A stretch of 41,150 nucleotides of DNA from Halobacillus aidingensis (GTDB taxonomy: Bacteria; Bacillota; Bacilli; Bacillales; Halobacillaceae). The notes beneath the pieces were generated by a model. That model worked only from the letters and a program-made list of their open reading frames with translations, was not told the DNA's origin and made no database searches. Where the stretch lies: contig NZ_FNIZ01000030.1 of assembly GCF_900104185.1 (NCBI RefSeq), positions 1-41,150 of the forward strand, read 5' to 3'. The position numbers were made by a program, and so were the translations under genes. Positions 1-6,456 of this stretch are shown here, in pieces; the first letter of the stretch is position 1; each line of letters starts with the position of its first letter.

Positions 1-122
1 TGTGCCATCCTCGCCTCTCCGCCCTGTCTCAGGTCCCCCACGGACTTCACCGTTTCCTCCCTGAGAAGGTGTTTCGTTTTCTGCTTCAACGAGGGGATGA
101 ACGCCTGGACGTCATTCTCCAT
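1..122 (-). CDS. Group II intron-encoded protein, N-terminal fragment
   Basis: An ATG at 122 on the minus strand, preceded by GAAGGAC about 12 nt upstream, opens a frame of at least 40 residues (starting MENDVQAFIPSLKQKTKHLL) with no stop before the window edge. Its position about 390 nt inside the intron fits domain IV, where group II introns carry their reverse transcriptase/maturase. No RT motif lies in the visible part, so the assignment rests on position alone. The true start could be further downstream, outside the window. Confidence 0.6.
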   Translation of the reverse strand, partial: MENDVQAFIPSLKQKTKHLLREETVKSVGDLRQGGEARMA

Positions 123-510
123 AATTGATTCAGTCCTTCTTTGGCATCTTAAGCTACCAAATACTACGACTTCGGCTGACTTCTGCCGGTTCAGCTCCTC
201 ATCACTGAGAAGGTTACGAAGAGTCCTTCGCTTTCCCGACAGACCTCCCCGGGTAAGAGCATAAACTTCCCTTCCATATCCCCGCCTCATTTACTGCCTA
301 CCCCTTTGGTCGTTGGGACTTTATCTTGTTAGCAGACTCATCCCAGATAGACAGCCTTGTATGAGATTTGTGTTCCTCGGGGCAGAAGTTTGCCTCCGGC
401 TTCCTTCAGGTTCCAGGTCGCCCTGGACACCCTTGCCTTTAGCTAACGGCTACAACGACCTTCGCCGTTCGGGACTTGAACCCTAGAGTTTATGCCCATG
501 CCGGGCACAC
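1..510 (-). mobile_element. Group IIC intron, 5' part (domain I to start of IEP)
   Basis: Read on the minus strand the block starts with GTGTGCCCGGCATGGG at 510, the GUGYG 5' splice-site consensus of bacterial group II introns. The following about 390 nt closely resemble, from memory, the Oceanobacillus iheyensis group IIC intron used for crystal structures: the stretches CTTACCCGGGGAGGTCTG (about 254-271) and CCTGAAGGAAGC (about 401-412) are recognisable. The intron lies directly 3' of the ohr terminator hairpin, the usual class C target. Its reverse-transcriptase ORF begins near 122 and runs off the window, so the 3' end, domains V/VI and the 3' exon are not visible. Class assignment is knowledge-based; the boundary at 510/511 is seen. 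Confidence 0.9.
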
Positions 511-543
511 ATAAAAATCCCTGGTGGATTTTCCACCAGGGAT
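511..543 (-). terminator. Rho-independent terminator of ohr; group II intron insertion site
   Basis: The segments 517-528 and 532-543 form a perfect 12-bp stem with a 3-nt loop. On the minus strand the stem is followed by TTTTAT, and the intron begins at the very next base. It terminates the Ohr gene and served as the intron target. Confidence 0.9.
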
Positions 544-557
544 GAAGAGGTTATTTA

Positions 558-974
558 TTATACGGCGCTCGCATTGATTTCAACGTCGATGTTTCCACTT
601 GTCGCTTTAGAGTATGGGCATACTTTGTGAGCTTCCTCAGCAAGTGATTCCGCTTCTTCCTGAGAAACGCCCTTCACTTTCACATTAAGGACAACGCCTA
701 CTTTAAAACCATTGTCTGATTCATCTTTCAAAAGGCTGACGTCAGCAGTGATTTCAGATTCGATATCTTTCTTCTGTTTACTTGCAACCAAGTTTAATGC
801 TCCATCGTAGCAAGCGGAATAACCAGCAGCAAACAGTTGCTCTGGGTTCGATCCTTTTTCATCACCTTCACCAGGCATGGAAAGGTTCAAATCAATTAAA
901 CCGTCATCTGACTTAACATGGCCATTTCGTCCACCTTGGGCTGTTGCATGTGCGGTAAACATTACTTTACTCAT
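558..974 (-). CDS. ohr: Organic hydroperoxide resistance protein (Ohr, OsmC superfamily)
   Basis: Ohr is a cytoplasmic thiol peroxidase that reduces organic and fatty-acid hydroperoxides, usually recharged by lipoylated proteins. The 138-residue length is the family norm. The two catalytic cysteines are present: C55 in GYSACYDGAL and C119 in VCPYSKA. The conserved N-P-E-Q-L stretch (43-47) supplies the glutamate of the active-site Arg-Glu network, and R16 lies in the N-terminal strand. The start is fixed by AGGAG 9 nt before the ATG. The gene stands alone, with its terminator directly downstream interrupted only by the intron. No OhrR repressor gene is in the window. Ohr rather than OsmC proper because of the short N-terminus and the VCPYSKAT motif. 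Confidence 0.94.
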   Translation of the reverse strand: MSKVMFTAHATAQGGRNGHVKSDDGLIDLNLSMPGEGDEKGSNPEQLFAAGYSACYDGALNLVASKQKKDIESEITADVSLLKDESDNGFKVGVVLNVKVKGVSQEEAESLAEEAHKVCPYSKATSGNIDVEINASAV

Positions 975-1047
975 TATCCATCACTCCTTGACTAATTATT
1001 GAATCTACTACAATTACATTCCTCATCTTGCCGTTGATTAAACATTT

Positions 1048-1329
1048 CTATTCATCATAGACGCGGTACTCCTTTTGCAAGTCCGCAGGAGCCATCTTCA
1101 CCATCCATTGCATAATGTAAGTGAAAACAGCAAGGTCATCGACAAGACCGAAAAACACGAGGAAATCCGGGATGATGTCCCATGGAAAAAGAAGATAAGC
1201 CACTAAAAGTATAACGGAAAACCCTTTTTTTCCGGTACTCACATCTTTTGATTTGAAAAATCGCACAAGAAACGGCACCGATTTTCTGACATTGAAAAGA
1301 AACTTAACTCTTCGCCATAAACGGATCAT
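1048..1329 (-). CDS. YkvA-like DUF1232 membrane protein
   Basis: A 93-residue protein with a single strong hydrophobic stretch that contains the DUF1232 hallmark P-W-D-I-I-P-D-F and the following G-L-V-D-D-L-A-V. Members such as B. subtilis YkvA are small membrane-associated proteins of unknown function. The frame is open upstream to 1392, but a strong Shine-Dalgarno (GGGGAGGAGGGAAGGCG) lies directly before the ATG at 1329, so I choose that start (MIRLWRRVKF). It is monocistronic as far as seen. The family call is firm, the function unknown. Confidence 0.82.
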   Translation of the reverse strand: MIRLWRRVKFLFNVRKSVPFLVRFFKSKDVSTGKKGFSVILLVAYLLFPWDIIPDFLVFFGLVDDLAVFTYIMQWMVKMAPADLQKEYRVYDE

Positions 1330-1646
1330 CGCCTTCCCTCCTCCCCCTATTATACCCTTCTTATATCGACATAAAGCAAGCAGAATCCTCACAATTGCTT
1401 AAATAAGACGTATACTTTACCATAAAAAGAAAAGAGACTATTCCACATATACTCCAACCGTTACGGTGATTCACGCTTACCCGCCATGAAGGAAGACGGT
1501 TGAACTTCGAGCTGTACCCGCCATGCAGAATTTCATAAGATAATCGGGCCATCTCAACACATACTACCATTAGCTACATAGCCCATTTTATTAATTTCTG
1601 CATACGATAACATAGCTCAAAGAAAATTGAAGGGGAGAAAGTTGTC
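1330..1646. other. Intergenic region with a degenerate direct repeat
   Basis: No convincing gene. A minus-strand frame at 1361-1570 has low-complexity composition and no ribosome site. On the minus strand the 11-mer CATGGCGGGTA occurs twice, 38 nt apart (near 1478-1488 and 1517-1527), embedded in degenerate copies of one another. The promoters of the two divergent genes must lie here; I cannot place them with confidence. Confidence 0.4.
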
Positions 1647-2198
1647 ATGAAGATCCTACTATTGAACGGAACCATCGTCGGGAAAAAGACCCGGACGCTC
1701 CTTGATGAAATCGAAAAATATATACAACAGCTGCCAACGGACCACACCACAAAAATCGTTGATCTCGAGGACTACGAGCTTCAATTCGTAGATGGCCGCC
1801 CAGCGGAAGAGTACAATGATGATATGAAGAAATTAATCCATGAAATTGAAGAAGCCGATGCTTATGTCCTGGCTACTCCCGTTTTTCAAGGATCGATCCC
1901 AGGTACTTTGAAAAACGTATTTGATGCAGTATCGCCCCTTGCCATGCGTTATAAACCCGTATCGATTGTCGCTAATGGGGGAACTTTGCAACATCACCTC
2001 GTTGTAGAAAATCAATTAAAACCGATCCTGAATTATTTCCGGTGCATGGTAACACCGAACTACGTATATACACACACGAATCACTTTTCAACACAAGGAG
2101 AGCTCATAGACGAAGACGTACGGAACCGCCTGAAAGAGATGACGGTCGTCTTTAATCAATACATGCAGATGAGTCGGGAACTTGAACCAGATAAGTAG
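1647..2198 (+). CDS. NADPH-dependent FMN reductase family flavoprotein (SsuE/ChrR-like)
   Basis: 183 residues with a flavodoxin-like fold. The N-terminal MKILLLNGTIVGKKTRTLL is the phosphate-binding loop after strand 1. ATPVFQGSIPGTLKNVFDA (about residues 77-95) is the canonical FMN_red motif that contacts the isoalloxazine ring; the family usually reads P-x-Y-x-G-S-x-x-G. Members reduce FMN or quinones, or act as azo/chromate reductases, using NAD(P)H. The start has GGGGAGAAAG upstream at good spacing. There is no sulfonate operon next to it, so an SsuE role is not supported. It converges on the transglycosylase gene. Substrate unknown. Confidence 0.88.
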   Translation: MKILLLNGTIVGKKTRTLLDEIEKYIQQLPTDHTTKIVDLEDYELQFVDGRPAEEYNDDMKKLIHEIEEADAYVLATPVFQGSIPGTLKNVFDAVSPLAMRYKPVSIVANGGTLQHHLVVENQLKPILNYFRCMVTPNYVYTHTNHFSTQGELIDEDVRNRLKEMTVVFNQYMQMSRELEPDK

Positions 2199-2243
2199 GC
2201 AATACCGTTTTTAAGTTAATCAGGCTGATATTCCTTTCGATAT

Positions 2244-2285
2244 AAAAAGGCGCGGGCTCTTTTATAAGACCTCGCGCTCCTTTAT
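2244..2285. terminator. Shared hairpin between convergent genes
   Basis: GGCGCGGG...CTCGCGCTCC forms an imperfect stem between two convergent genes and reaches into the stop region of the minus-strand gene. A-rich sequence precedes it and T-rich sequence follows, so it can act in both directions. Confidence 0.55.
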
Positions 2286-2920
2286 GCTCTTCCGAGTATT
2301 TTAGTTATGTAATTTTGCGTTTCCCGGAAAGGGGGTACACCCTCATACTTGTCTACATTGCCAGGACCAGCATTATAAGCAGCAAGCGCTAACTCGGTAT
2401 TGCCATCATAACGATCGAGCATTTGCCTTAAATATTTTGTCCCGCCCATTAAGTTCTGCTCAGGGTCAAATGGATCTGTAACACCAAGGCCCTTCGCTGT
2501 AGCGGGCATAAGCTGCATCAACCCTTGAGCTCCTGCATGACTGACAACACCAGCATCGAAGTTTGATTCAGCCTTCACTACAGACCGTACCAATTTTTCA
2601 TCGACCCCATACCGATCTGAGGCTTTTTTTATGAGCTGATCTACAGCCGCATTTCCACTAGTTACATTCGCAATGTTATTCCCTTCATGGCTTTTCTCCA
2701 CAGGGTCTGGTACTTGCTGAGCTGTAAGGCTGCTCACTGGTTGTGTAAGGCGGTTTGGCACAGAAGGCCCGCTCGCACGAAACGATTGATCCATCGCTGC
2801 ATTCAACAGGCTTTGAAACGTCATATCCTGCATTCCGCCTGAAAAAGTGTTCGAATTCCGATTCCCTAACATAGACATGGCCTGCATTTGAATCATTAGT
2901 TGGATTTTACTGACATCCAT
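2282..2920 (-). CDS. Lytic transglycosylase, SLT domain (YjbJ-like)
   Basis: A murein lytic transglycosylase that cleaves the MurNAc-GlcNAc bond to form 1,6-anhydro ends. The 212-residue protein has a low-complexity, Met/Gln/Ser-rich N-terminal half (1-90) and a C-terminal SLT/goose-lysozyme domain. Visible motifs are V-K-A-E-S-N-F with catalytic E118, GAQGLMQLMPATA, and ALAAYNAGPGNV. The frame is open to an ATG at 2965, but GGAGTGGAG lies just before the ATG at 2920, which gives the start MDVSKIQL. There is no classical signal peptide, as in B. subtilis YjbJ, so export is unclear. Family sure; physiological role in wall turnover inferred. Confidence 0.92.
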   Translation of the reverse strand: MDVSKIQLMIQMQAMSMLGNRNSNTFSGGMQDMTFQSLLNAAMDQSFRASGPSVPNRLTQPVSSLTAQQVPDPVEKSHEGNNIANVTSGNAAVDQLIKKASDRYGVDEKLVRSVVKAESNFDAGVVSHAGAQGLMQLMPATAKGLGVTDPFDPEQNLMGGTKYLRQMLDRYDGNTELALAAYNAGPGNVDKYEGVPPFRETQNYITKILGRA

Positions 2921-3120
2921 GTGCTCCACTCCATATAGTTGATAGTTCAAGTGTACAAGATTCATGCTTTTTCAACAATCACTCTTCTGAATATATTTTA
3001 CAATTTACCAATAGTAGTCAAAACTTGAGAAAATCTTTTCTTAAAACCTCTATTCAGTTATCATTTTTGAACGTTTTTTTCCCAAAGCAGCAACAAGGGA
3101 AAAGGTGATACAATAAGGAA

Positions 3121-3366
3121 TAGCAAAAGAGATACTGAATCGTGCTCGTGCGCTGTCGTGCTGGTTGTCCACGACTCTGCACATGGTTTATTTGTTTATT
3201 TGTATTCATTTCTTACTAAAGTACTCTCTTTTGTCTCTTACGTCGAATCACCCTATTATTTTTCCCCGCCAGGAAAAATAACCTGTAGATTTCATGGTCT
3301 GTCTCCCTTCAATGAAAAGACACGTACCATCACCCCCTTTTGCCCATTCAAAAGGGGGCTTTTTTT
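3121..3366 (+). ncRNA. Candidate structured small RNA with own terminator
   Basis: An extended -10 (TGATACAAT, 3106-3114) would start a transcript near 3121. Downstream lie hairpins 3155-3160/3170-3175 (GTCGTG/CACGAC), 3259-3265/3272-3278 (TTTTTCC/GGAAAAA), and 3294-3304/3318-3330 (ATGGT-GTCT pairing AGAC-ACCAT). A strong terminator follows: CCCCCTTTT (3333-3341) pairs AAAAGGGGG (3350-3358) before seven T. The -35 is poor and no coding frame with a ribosome site fits. I do not recognise a known RNA family. The terminator and hairpins are seen; the RNA gene is inference. Confidence 0.4.
3333..3366 (+). terminator. Strong intrinsic terminator without an upstream gene
   Basis: A 9-bp perfect stem (CCCCCTTTT / AAAAGGGGG) with an 8-nt loop, followed by C and seven T. 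No plus-strand gene precedes it for more than 1 kb, which suggests that a non-coding transcript ends here. Confidence 0.85.
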
Positions 3367-3390
3367 ATCCTCTTTTATCTCACTAAAGCT

Positions 3391-3606
3391 TCCGTTTGTG
3401 GAAGACTCAGTTTCGAGGCTTTTGTTGAGTGGATGGGGCTGCGGGGAATGGATTGGCTGGCGAGACCCCGCAGAGCGGAGCTCGAGGAGGCTTGCTGCCA
3501 TCCCCACAGGAAAGCGAGTAGCTTCCCAGCCACCCCTGACGCTCAATTAAGCAACGACCCCCAAAGCACCTCGAAATCAAGTCTTCAACAATCCTGCCAA
3601 ATAGTT
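3391..3606. repeat. Dispersed palindromic repeat, copy A
   Basis: The left end carries GACTCAGTTTCGAG (3404-3417) and the right end CTCGAAATCAAGTC (3570-3583) followed by TTCAACAATCCTGCC. The two are near-inverted repeats. The middle is GC-rich with internal complementarity (GCGAGACCCCGCAGAGCGG; CACAGGAAAGCGAGTAGC). It shares these blocks with copies at 10561, 36451 and 36690. Confidence 0.75.
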
Positions 3607-3733
3607 GAATAAGGACTTCATTTTAGACAGGATCCGTGCTTTGTGTGGACAAGCCGGCAAATTATTTTTTTAAAAGCTAAATATTCCACGTTTGTACATC
3701 ATATATTGGAAGTACAAAGGAGGTGGAATAAAG

Positions 3734-3925
3734 ATGGATTTCAACAACCGTGTGTTCTTGTTTTTAGCTGCTCTTCTTTCCGGGTATGCGCTTTACAGCA
3801 TCGGTGACACTGCTGGGAACTTTTTCGATCAATTCTTGTTCTACGCCGGCTACATTGCAATGATACTTTTTTCTTTTGCTATTATTATCGTCGGGCTGGC
3901 AAGATTCTTGAATCAGTACAAATAA
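3734..3925 (+). CDS. Small two-helix membrane protein, unknown
   Basis: A 63-residue protein (MDFNNRVFLFLAALLSGYAL...) with two predicted membrane segments, about residues 6-22 and 32-58, joined by a short acidic loop (GDTAGNFFDQ), and a positive C-terminus. I do not recognise the family. The frame opens at 3692, but AAAGGAGGTGG sits at correct spacing before the ATG at 3734, a strong signal that marks it as a real gene. It is transcribed alone between the repeat region and a bidirectional terminator. No function is offered. Confidence 0.72.
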   Translation: MDFNNRVFLFLAALLSGYALYSIGDTAGNFFDQFLFYAGYIAMILFSFAIIIVGLARFLNQYK

Positions 3926-3956
3926 AATTGGCCTCTCTATGCTAGAGGGACGTGTG

Positions 3957-3990
3957 AAAAAAGGCTGCGGATATCCGCAGCCTTCCTTTT
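3957..3990. terminator. Bidirectional terminator
   Basis: A perfect palindrome at 3961-3984 (AAGGCTGCGGAT and its complement) with A-rich sequence on the left and T-rich on the right, between convergent genes. It serves the small membrane protein gene and yueI. Confidence 0.88.
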
Positions 3991-4432
3991 ATTTTGATGG
4001 TTTAAAAAGAGACTTGAAAAAGTCTGTCCACCTGTTCTGCTCAGATGACTCTCCGACTTCCTTTTGTTCTTCAATCCTTATATGCTCTTTTTCAATCGCA
4101 TAATCCAATGTGAGGACAGCCCCGAATTCTGAATGTGTTTCCTGGTTCGAAACGGTCGAATGATGAATGTTATGCTTCTCGGCTAAATCCATGTAGGGAG
4201 ATAAAAACCGGTAGCTCACATCTCCGTTCAAAAGCAGGTTGGCATCTTGATAGCTTTTCATCAGAGCCACCAACTCTTCCTGCCCCTTCTCCTGCATCAC
4301 CTGACCCTTCGTCAGAGCGATCAAGACTCGTTCTCTTAACGTACCAAGGTATTGTTTTCTTTCTCCTGGTTTTGTTTGCCGGCTTCCATAAATGCCTTCC
4401 TGTAAGTAATCTTCCATATCTGGTTTCTTCAT
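3989..4432 (-). CDS. yueI: YueI family protein (DUF1694)
   Basis: 147 residues. The pattern L-Q-E-G-I-Y-G-S-R-Q-T-K-P-G-E-R-K near residues 10-26 and the following G-T-L-R-E-R-V-L-I-A-L-T-K-G-Q-V characterise DUF1694/YueI, cytoplasmic proteins found across Bacillales (B. subtilis YueI is about 130 aa). The function is unknown; the fold is distantly related to ribosomal L7Ae-like proteins as far as I recall. The C-terminal 25 residues are charged and variable. GAGGTG precedes the ATG. It lies downstream of a lipid kinase gene on the same strand but is separated from it by that gene's terminator. Confidence 0.85.
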   Translation of the reverse strand: MKKPDMEDYLQEGIYGSRQTKPGERKQYLGTLRERVLIALTKGQVMQEKGQEELVALMKSYQDANLLLNGDVSYRFLSPYMDLAEKHNIHHSTVSNQETHSEFGAVLTLDYAIEKEHIRIEEQKEVGESSEQNRWTDFFKSLFKPSK

Positions 4433-4464
4433 AGATGCACCTCATTCACTCCTAGTATGGCACA

Positions 4465-4493
4465 GAAAAAAGGCTGTACACATGACAGCCTTT
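4465..4493 (-). terminator. Terminator of the lipid kinase gene
   Basis: AAAGGCTGT (4469-4477) pairs with ACAGCCTTT (4485-4493). Read on the minus strand the stem is followed by a T run and lies just beyond the stop at 4496. Confidence 0.82.
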
Positions 4494-4495
4494 AC

Positions 4496-5377
4496 TTATT
4501 TTACAACGACGGATATATGAGATGGAAGAACGGACAACTCCACAGGAAGGGAATCTCCTTCTTCTCCATCGACGTTCGTGACCAGGTTTTCTTCCGATGT
4601 GATACGGATATGATCCGCTTTGAAGTATTCCACGTCCTGCTCATCCTTAAGTCCACCTCTAAGAATGGCTGAAACGATGGATGCAAGACGAATCATATTC
4701 ACTTTAGGTACGATATACCCGTGAATTTTCCCGTCATTCACTTTCGCTTCCGGAGATAATTTTTCAAATCCACCTGCTGAATTCGTTAAAGCTGCTAGGA
4801 AAAGAAAAGATTCCCCTTCCCATGCCTTATCGTCATATTCAATCCGCATGGGATAACTGCTATGCTGGGTCAAGGTTTTCATCCCTTCCATCATATACGC
4901 AAGCGGACCAAATTTCGTTTTTTGTTCAGGTGTCACTTCATATGTCGCTTCAGCAAGGGCCCCCACTGCCACGATGTTAACAAAATACTGGTCATTAAAC
5001 TTCCCAATATCCACAGATTTTGTCTGATCGGAACGGAGAACATCAATCGCCTCTTCAACCTTCAGTGGAATATCGAGGGCTCTTGCAAAATCGTTGACTG
5101 TCCCAAGTGGAATGATTCCCAAATGCGGGCGATGATTTTCGTCTACCATCCCATTGATTGTCTCATGGAGGGTGCCATCTCCCCCCATAGAAACGACGAG
5201 ATCGAACTCACCTCTGCAGGCGTTCTGGCAGTACTTTGTCGCATCCAACTCTTTTTCTGTTTGAGCAACTTCCACTTCGTATCCTTTTTCCGATAAAATG
5301 TGCTCGATTTGTTCAACATGATCGACGGCTTCCTCTTTTCCTGAAGAAGGATTGACGATCAGCATAGCCTTTTTCAT
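4496..5377 (-). CDS. Diacylglycerol/lipid kinase family protein (DagK catalytic domain)
   Basis: A soluble ATP-dependent lipid kinase of the DagK/YegS/BmrU group, 293 residues, the usual length. The N-terminal MKKAMLIVNPSSGK strand-loop starts the DAGK_cat domain. SMGGDGTLHETINGM (about 64-78) is the nucleotide-binding GGDGT motif, and LGIIPLGTVNDFARAL (about 86-101) is the second signature. The C-terminal half is the beta-sandwich (FEKLSPEAKVNDGKIHGYIV; VDGEEGD near 273). B. subtilis has DgkB, BmrU and YtlR of this type; I cannot tell which is the orthologue, so diacylglycerol as substrate is unproven. The start has GGAGAGGAG upstream. Confidence 0.9.
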   Translation of the reverse strand: MKKAMLIVNPSSGKEEAVDHVEQIEHILSEKGYEVEVAQTEKELDATKYCQNACRGEFDLVVSMGGDGTLHETINGMVDENHRPHLGIIPLGTVNDFARALDIPLKVEEAIDVLRSDQTKSVDIGKFNDQYFVNIVAVGALAEATYEVTPEQKTKFGPLAYMMEGMKTLTQHSSYPMRIEYDDKAWEGESFLFLAALTNSAGGFEKLSPEAKVNDGKIHGYIVPKVNMIRLASIVSAILRGGLKDEQDVEYFKADHIRITSEENLVTNVDGEEGDSLPVELSVLPSHISVVVK

Positions 5378-5403
5378 TCTCTATCTCCTCTCCAATACAT
5401 CCT

Positions 5404-5862
5404 TTATCCTTCTGCTTGATATTCATAAAGGGTGCTGACAGAAGAAAAACCGATTTTGCGGATGAATTCACTCACCCCATTCTGATGAGGTCTAAGGCTT
5501 ACCTGGATGACTTTTGCTTCCTGTTCATACATCCACTGGACTAGTTCGTCACACAGTTCTGTACCAATGCCTTCCCGCCTGTAAAATTCATCCACAAATA
5601 CTTCCCTGACATATCCATACACATCCTCTTCCCCATGGGCCTCGATAATGCCAAGGACATATCCGATCATTCTTCCATTCATATCAGCAACCAGCAGCTT
5701 CTGTTTCGGGTTCTTTGCTAAAAATTGATCTGCCGCCCAATACTTACGATTCCTCACTTCTTCATTGGTCAGCCTTTCTGAGCTCGTCACATGTAGAAAG
5801 TCGATGCTGTACCTTGTAAAGTGCATCAAATCCTTTTCCTCAGGTTCCCTGATTTTCACCAT
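5404..5862 (-). CDS. GNAT family N-acetyltransferase
   Basis: 152 residues with the GNAT fold. VREVFVDEFYRREGIGTELCDELVQWMYEQ covers motif A; the acetyl-CoA pyrophosphate loop is R-R-E-G-I-G-T (about 105-111). The preceding strand LLVADMNGRMIGYVLGII is also typical. The C-terminal NGVSEFIRKIGFSSVSTLYEYQ matches motif B, where GNATs carry a Y-x-K/R-x-G-F pattern. Substrate unknown. The ATG follows GGGGGAG. It lies 14 nt downstream of another acetyltransferase gene, so the two are probably cotranscribed. Confidence 0.88.
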   Translation of the reverse strand: MVKIREPEEKDLMHFTRYSIDFLHVTSSERLTNEEVRNRKYWAADQFLAKNPKQKLLVADMNGRMIGYVLGIIEAHGEEDVYGYVREVFVDEFYRREGIGTELCDELVQWMYEQEAKVIQVSLRPHQNGVSEFIRKIGFSSVSTLYEYQAEG

Positions 5863-5876
5863 CAGAAACTCCCCCT

Positions 5877-6152
5877 CTAAGCTTTTAACACCACTTGATA
5901 TTCCGGTGTTTTTTCAATAACTTCCCGGGCGAAGGAGCAGACCGGGTCTATTTTTAATTTATGTTTGCGTGCGTAGTTCACGGCATAATCAATTAATTCT
6001 GCACCCAAACCTTTTTCGCGCTCAGACGGGGCAACGAAAGTACTTGTAATGACCATTGTATTATCATTCTCTTCAAATAGAAGCTGAGCTTTCGGTTCCT
6101 GTTCTTCTCCTATATAAAATGTTCCTTGTTTCTCTTGGATTTCTTGTTCCAC
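5877..6152 (-). CDS. Small GNAT-like acetyltransferase (YjdJ type), GTG start
   Basis: The core STFVAPSEREKGLGAELIDYAVNYARKHKLKIDPVCSF is the mark of the short GNAT-like proteins (COG2388, YjdJ) of about 90 residues. The frame extends upstream to 6302, but that part is translated from a degenerate tandem repeat (SNSKIALSNSSLSL...). GAAAGGAG lies 8 nt before a GTG at 6152, which gives 91 residues, the family length; I therefore take the GTG. C and H residues near the loop (DPVCSFA) are usual in this group. Substrate unknown. It leads an operon with the GNAT gene at 5404. Confidence 0.8.
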   Translation of the reverse strand: MEQEIQEKQGTFYIGEEQEPKAQLLFEENDNTMVITSTFVAPSEREKGLGAELIDYAVNYARKHKLKIDPVCSFAREVIEKTPEYQVVLKA

Positions 6153-6244
6153 AACAATCTCTCCTTTCCCTATAAAGGATACCCTTTCATCTCCAAGAAA
6201 AACATGACCTTCCCATACGAGGGGAGAAGATAGTGATTGTATTA

Positions 6245-6370
6245 GTTGAGTATTCGGCAGAGATAATGAAGAATTCGACAACGCTATTTTAGAATTCGAC
6301 ACCGCTAATTGAGTATTCGACCATGCTATTTAGGAAATCGACATCGTTCATTGAGTATTCGACATAATAG
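6245..6370. repeat. Degenerate tandem array, 21-bp period (array 1)
   Basis: Six units spaced 21 bp, each containing (A/G)TTCGACA or a close variant, followed by a CGCTATT-like block and TTGAGTA or TTAGAA. The array lies upstream of the small GNAT gene and creates a false N-terminal extension of it. No two units are identical. Confidence 0.75.
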
Positions 6371-6413
6371 AGATGCTCAACATTCAACTCTCCTTAATAA
6401 ATGCCTATAGAAA

Positions 6414-6450
6414 AAAGAAGAACACCTACTTTTATAAAAGTAAGTGCTCT
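6414..6450 (-). terminator. Terminator of cstA
   Basis: 6420-6449 is a long imperfect palindrome (GAACACCTACTTTT and complement, two wobbles). Read on the minus strand, TTCTTCTTTTTT follows. Confidence 0.8.
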
Positions 6451-6456
6451 TTAACA

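Larger units (their letters stand above)
2966..3733. other. Long intergenic region: candidate ncRNA plus dispersed repeat
   Basis: 768 bp without a supported protein gene. It holds a candidate promoter (3106-3114), a run of hairpins ending in an intrinsic terminator (3333-3366), and a dispersed repeat (about 3391-3606). Overlapping frames between 3158 and 3612 on both strands fall in the repeat and lack ribosome sites; I read them as non-coding. Confidence 0.6.

Noticed and set aside
1361-1570. 69-codon minus-strand ORF
   Set aside because: No ribosome site; covers a degenerate direct repeat; no recognisable protein character.
3158-3612. Overlapping ORFs of 84-130 codons on both strands
   Set aside because: They fall in the dispersed repeat and candidate ncRNA, have no ribosome site, and show repeat-like, low-plausibility composition.
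6153-6302. N-terminal extension of the small GNAT protein
   Set aside because: Encoded by the 21-bp tandem array; a good Shine-Dalgarno before the GTG at 6152 gives the normal family length.
6245-6370. CRISPR array
   Set aside because: The whole 21-bp period is repeat-like; there are no unique spacers, and no cas genes nearby. The same applies to 11673-11780.
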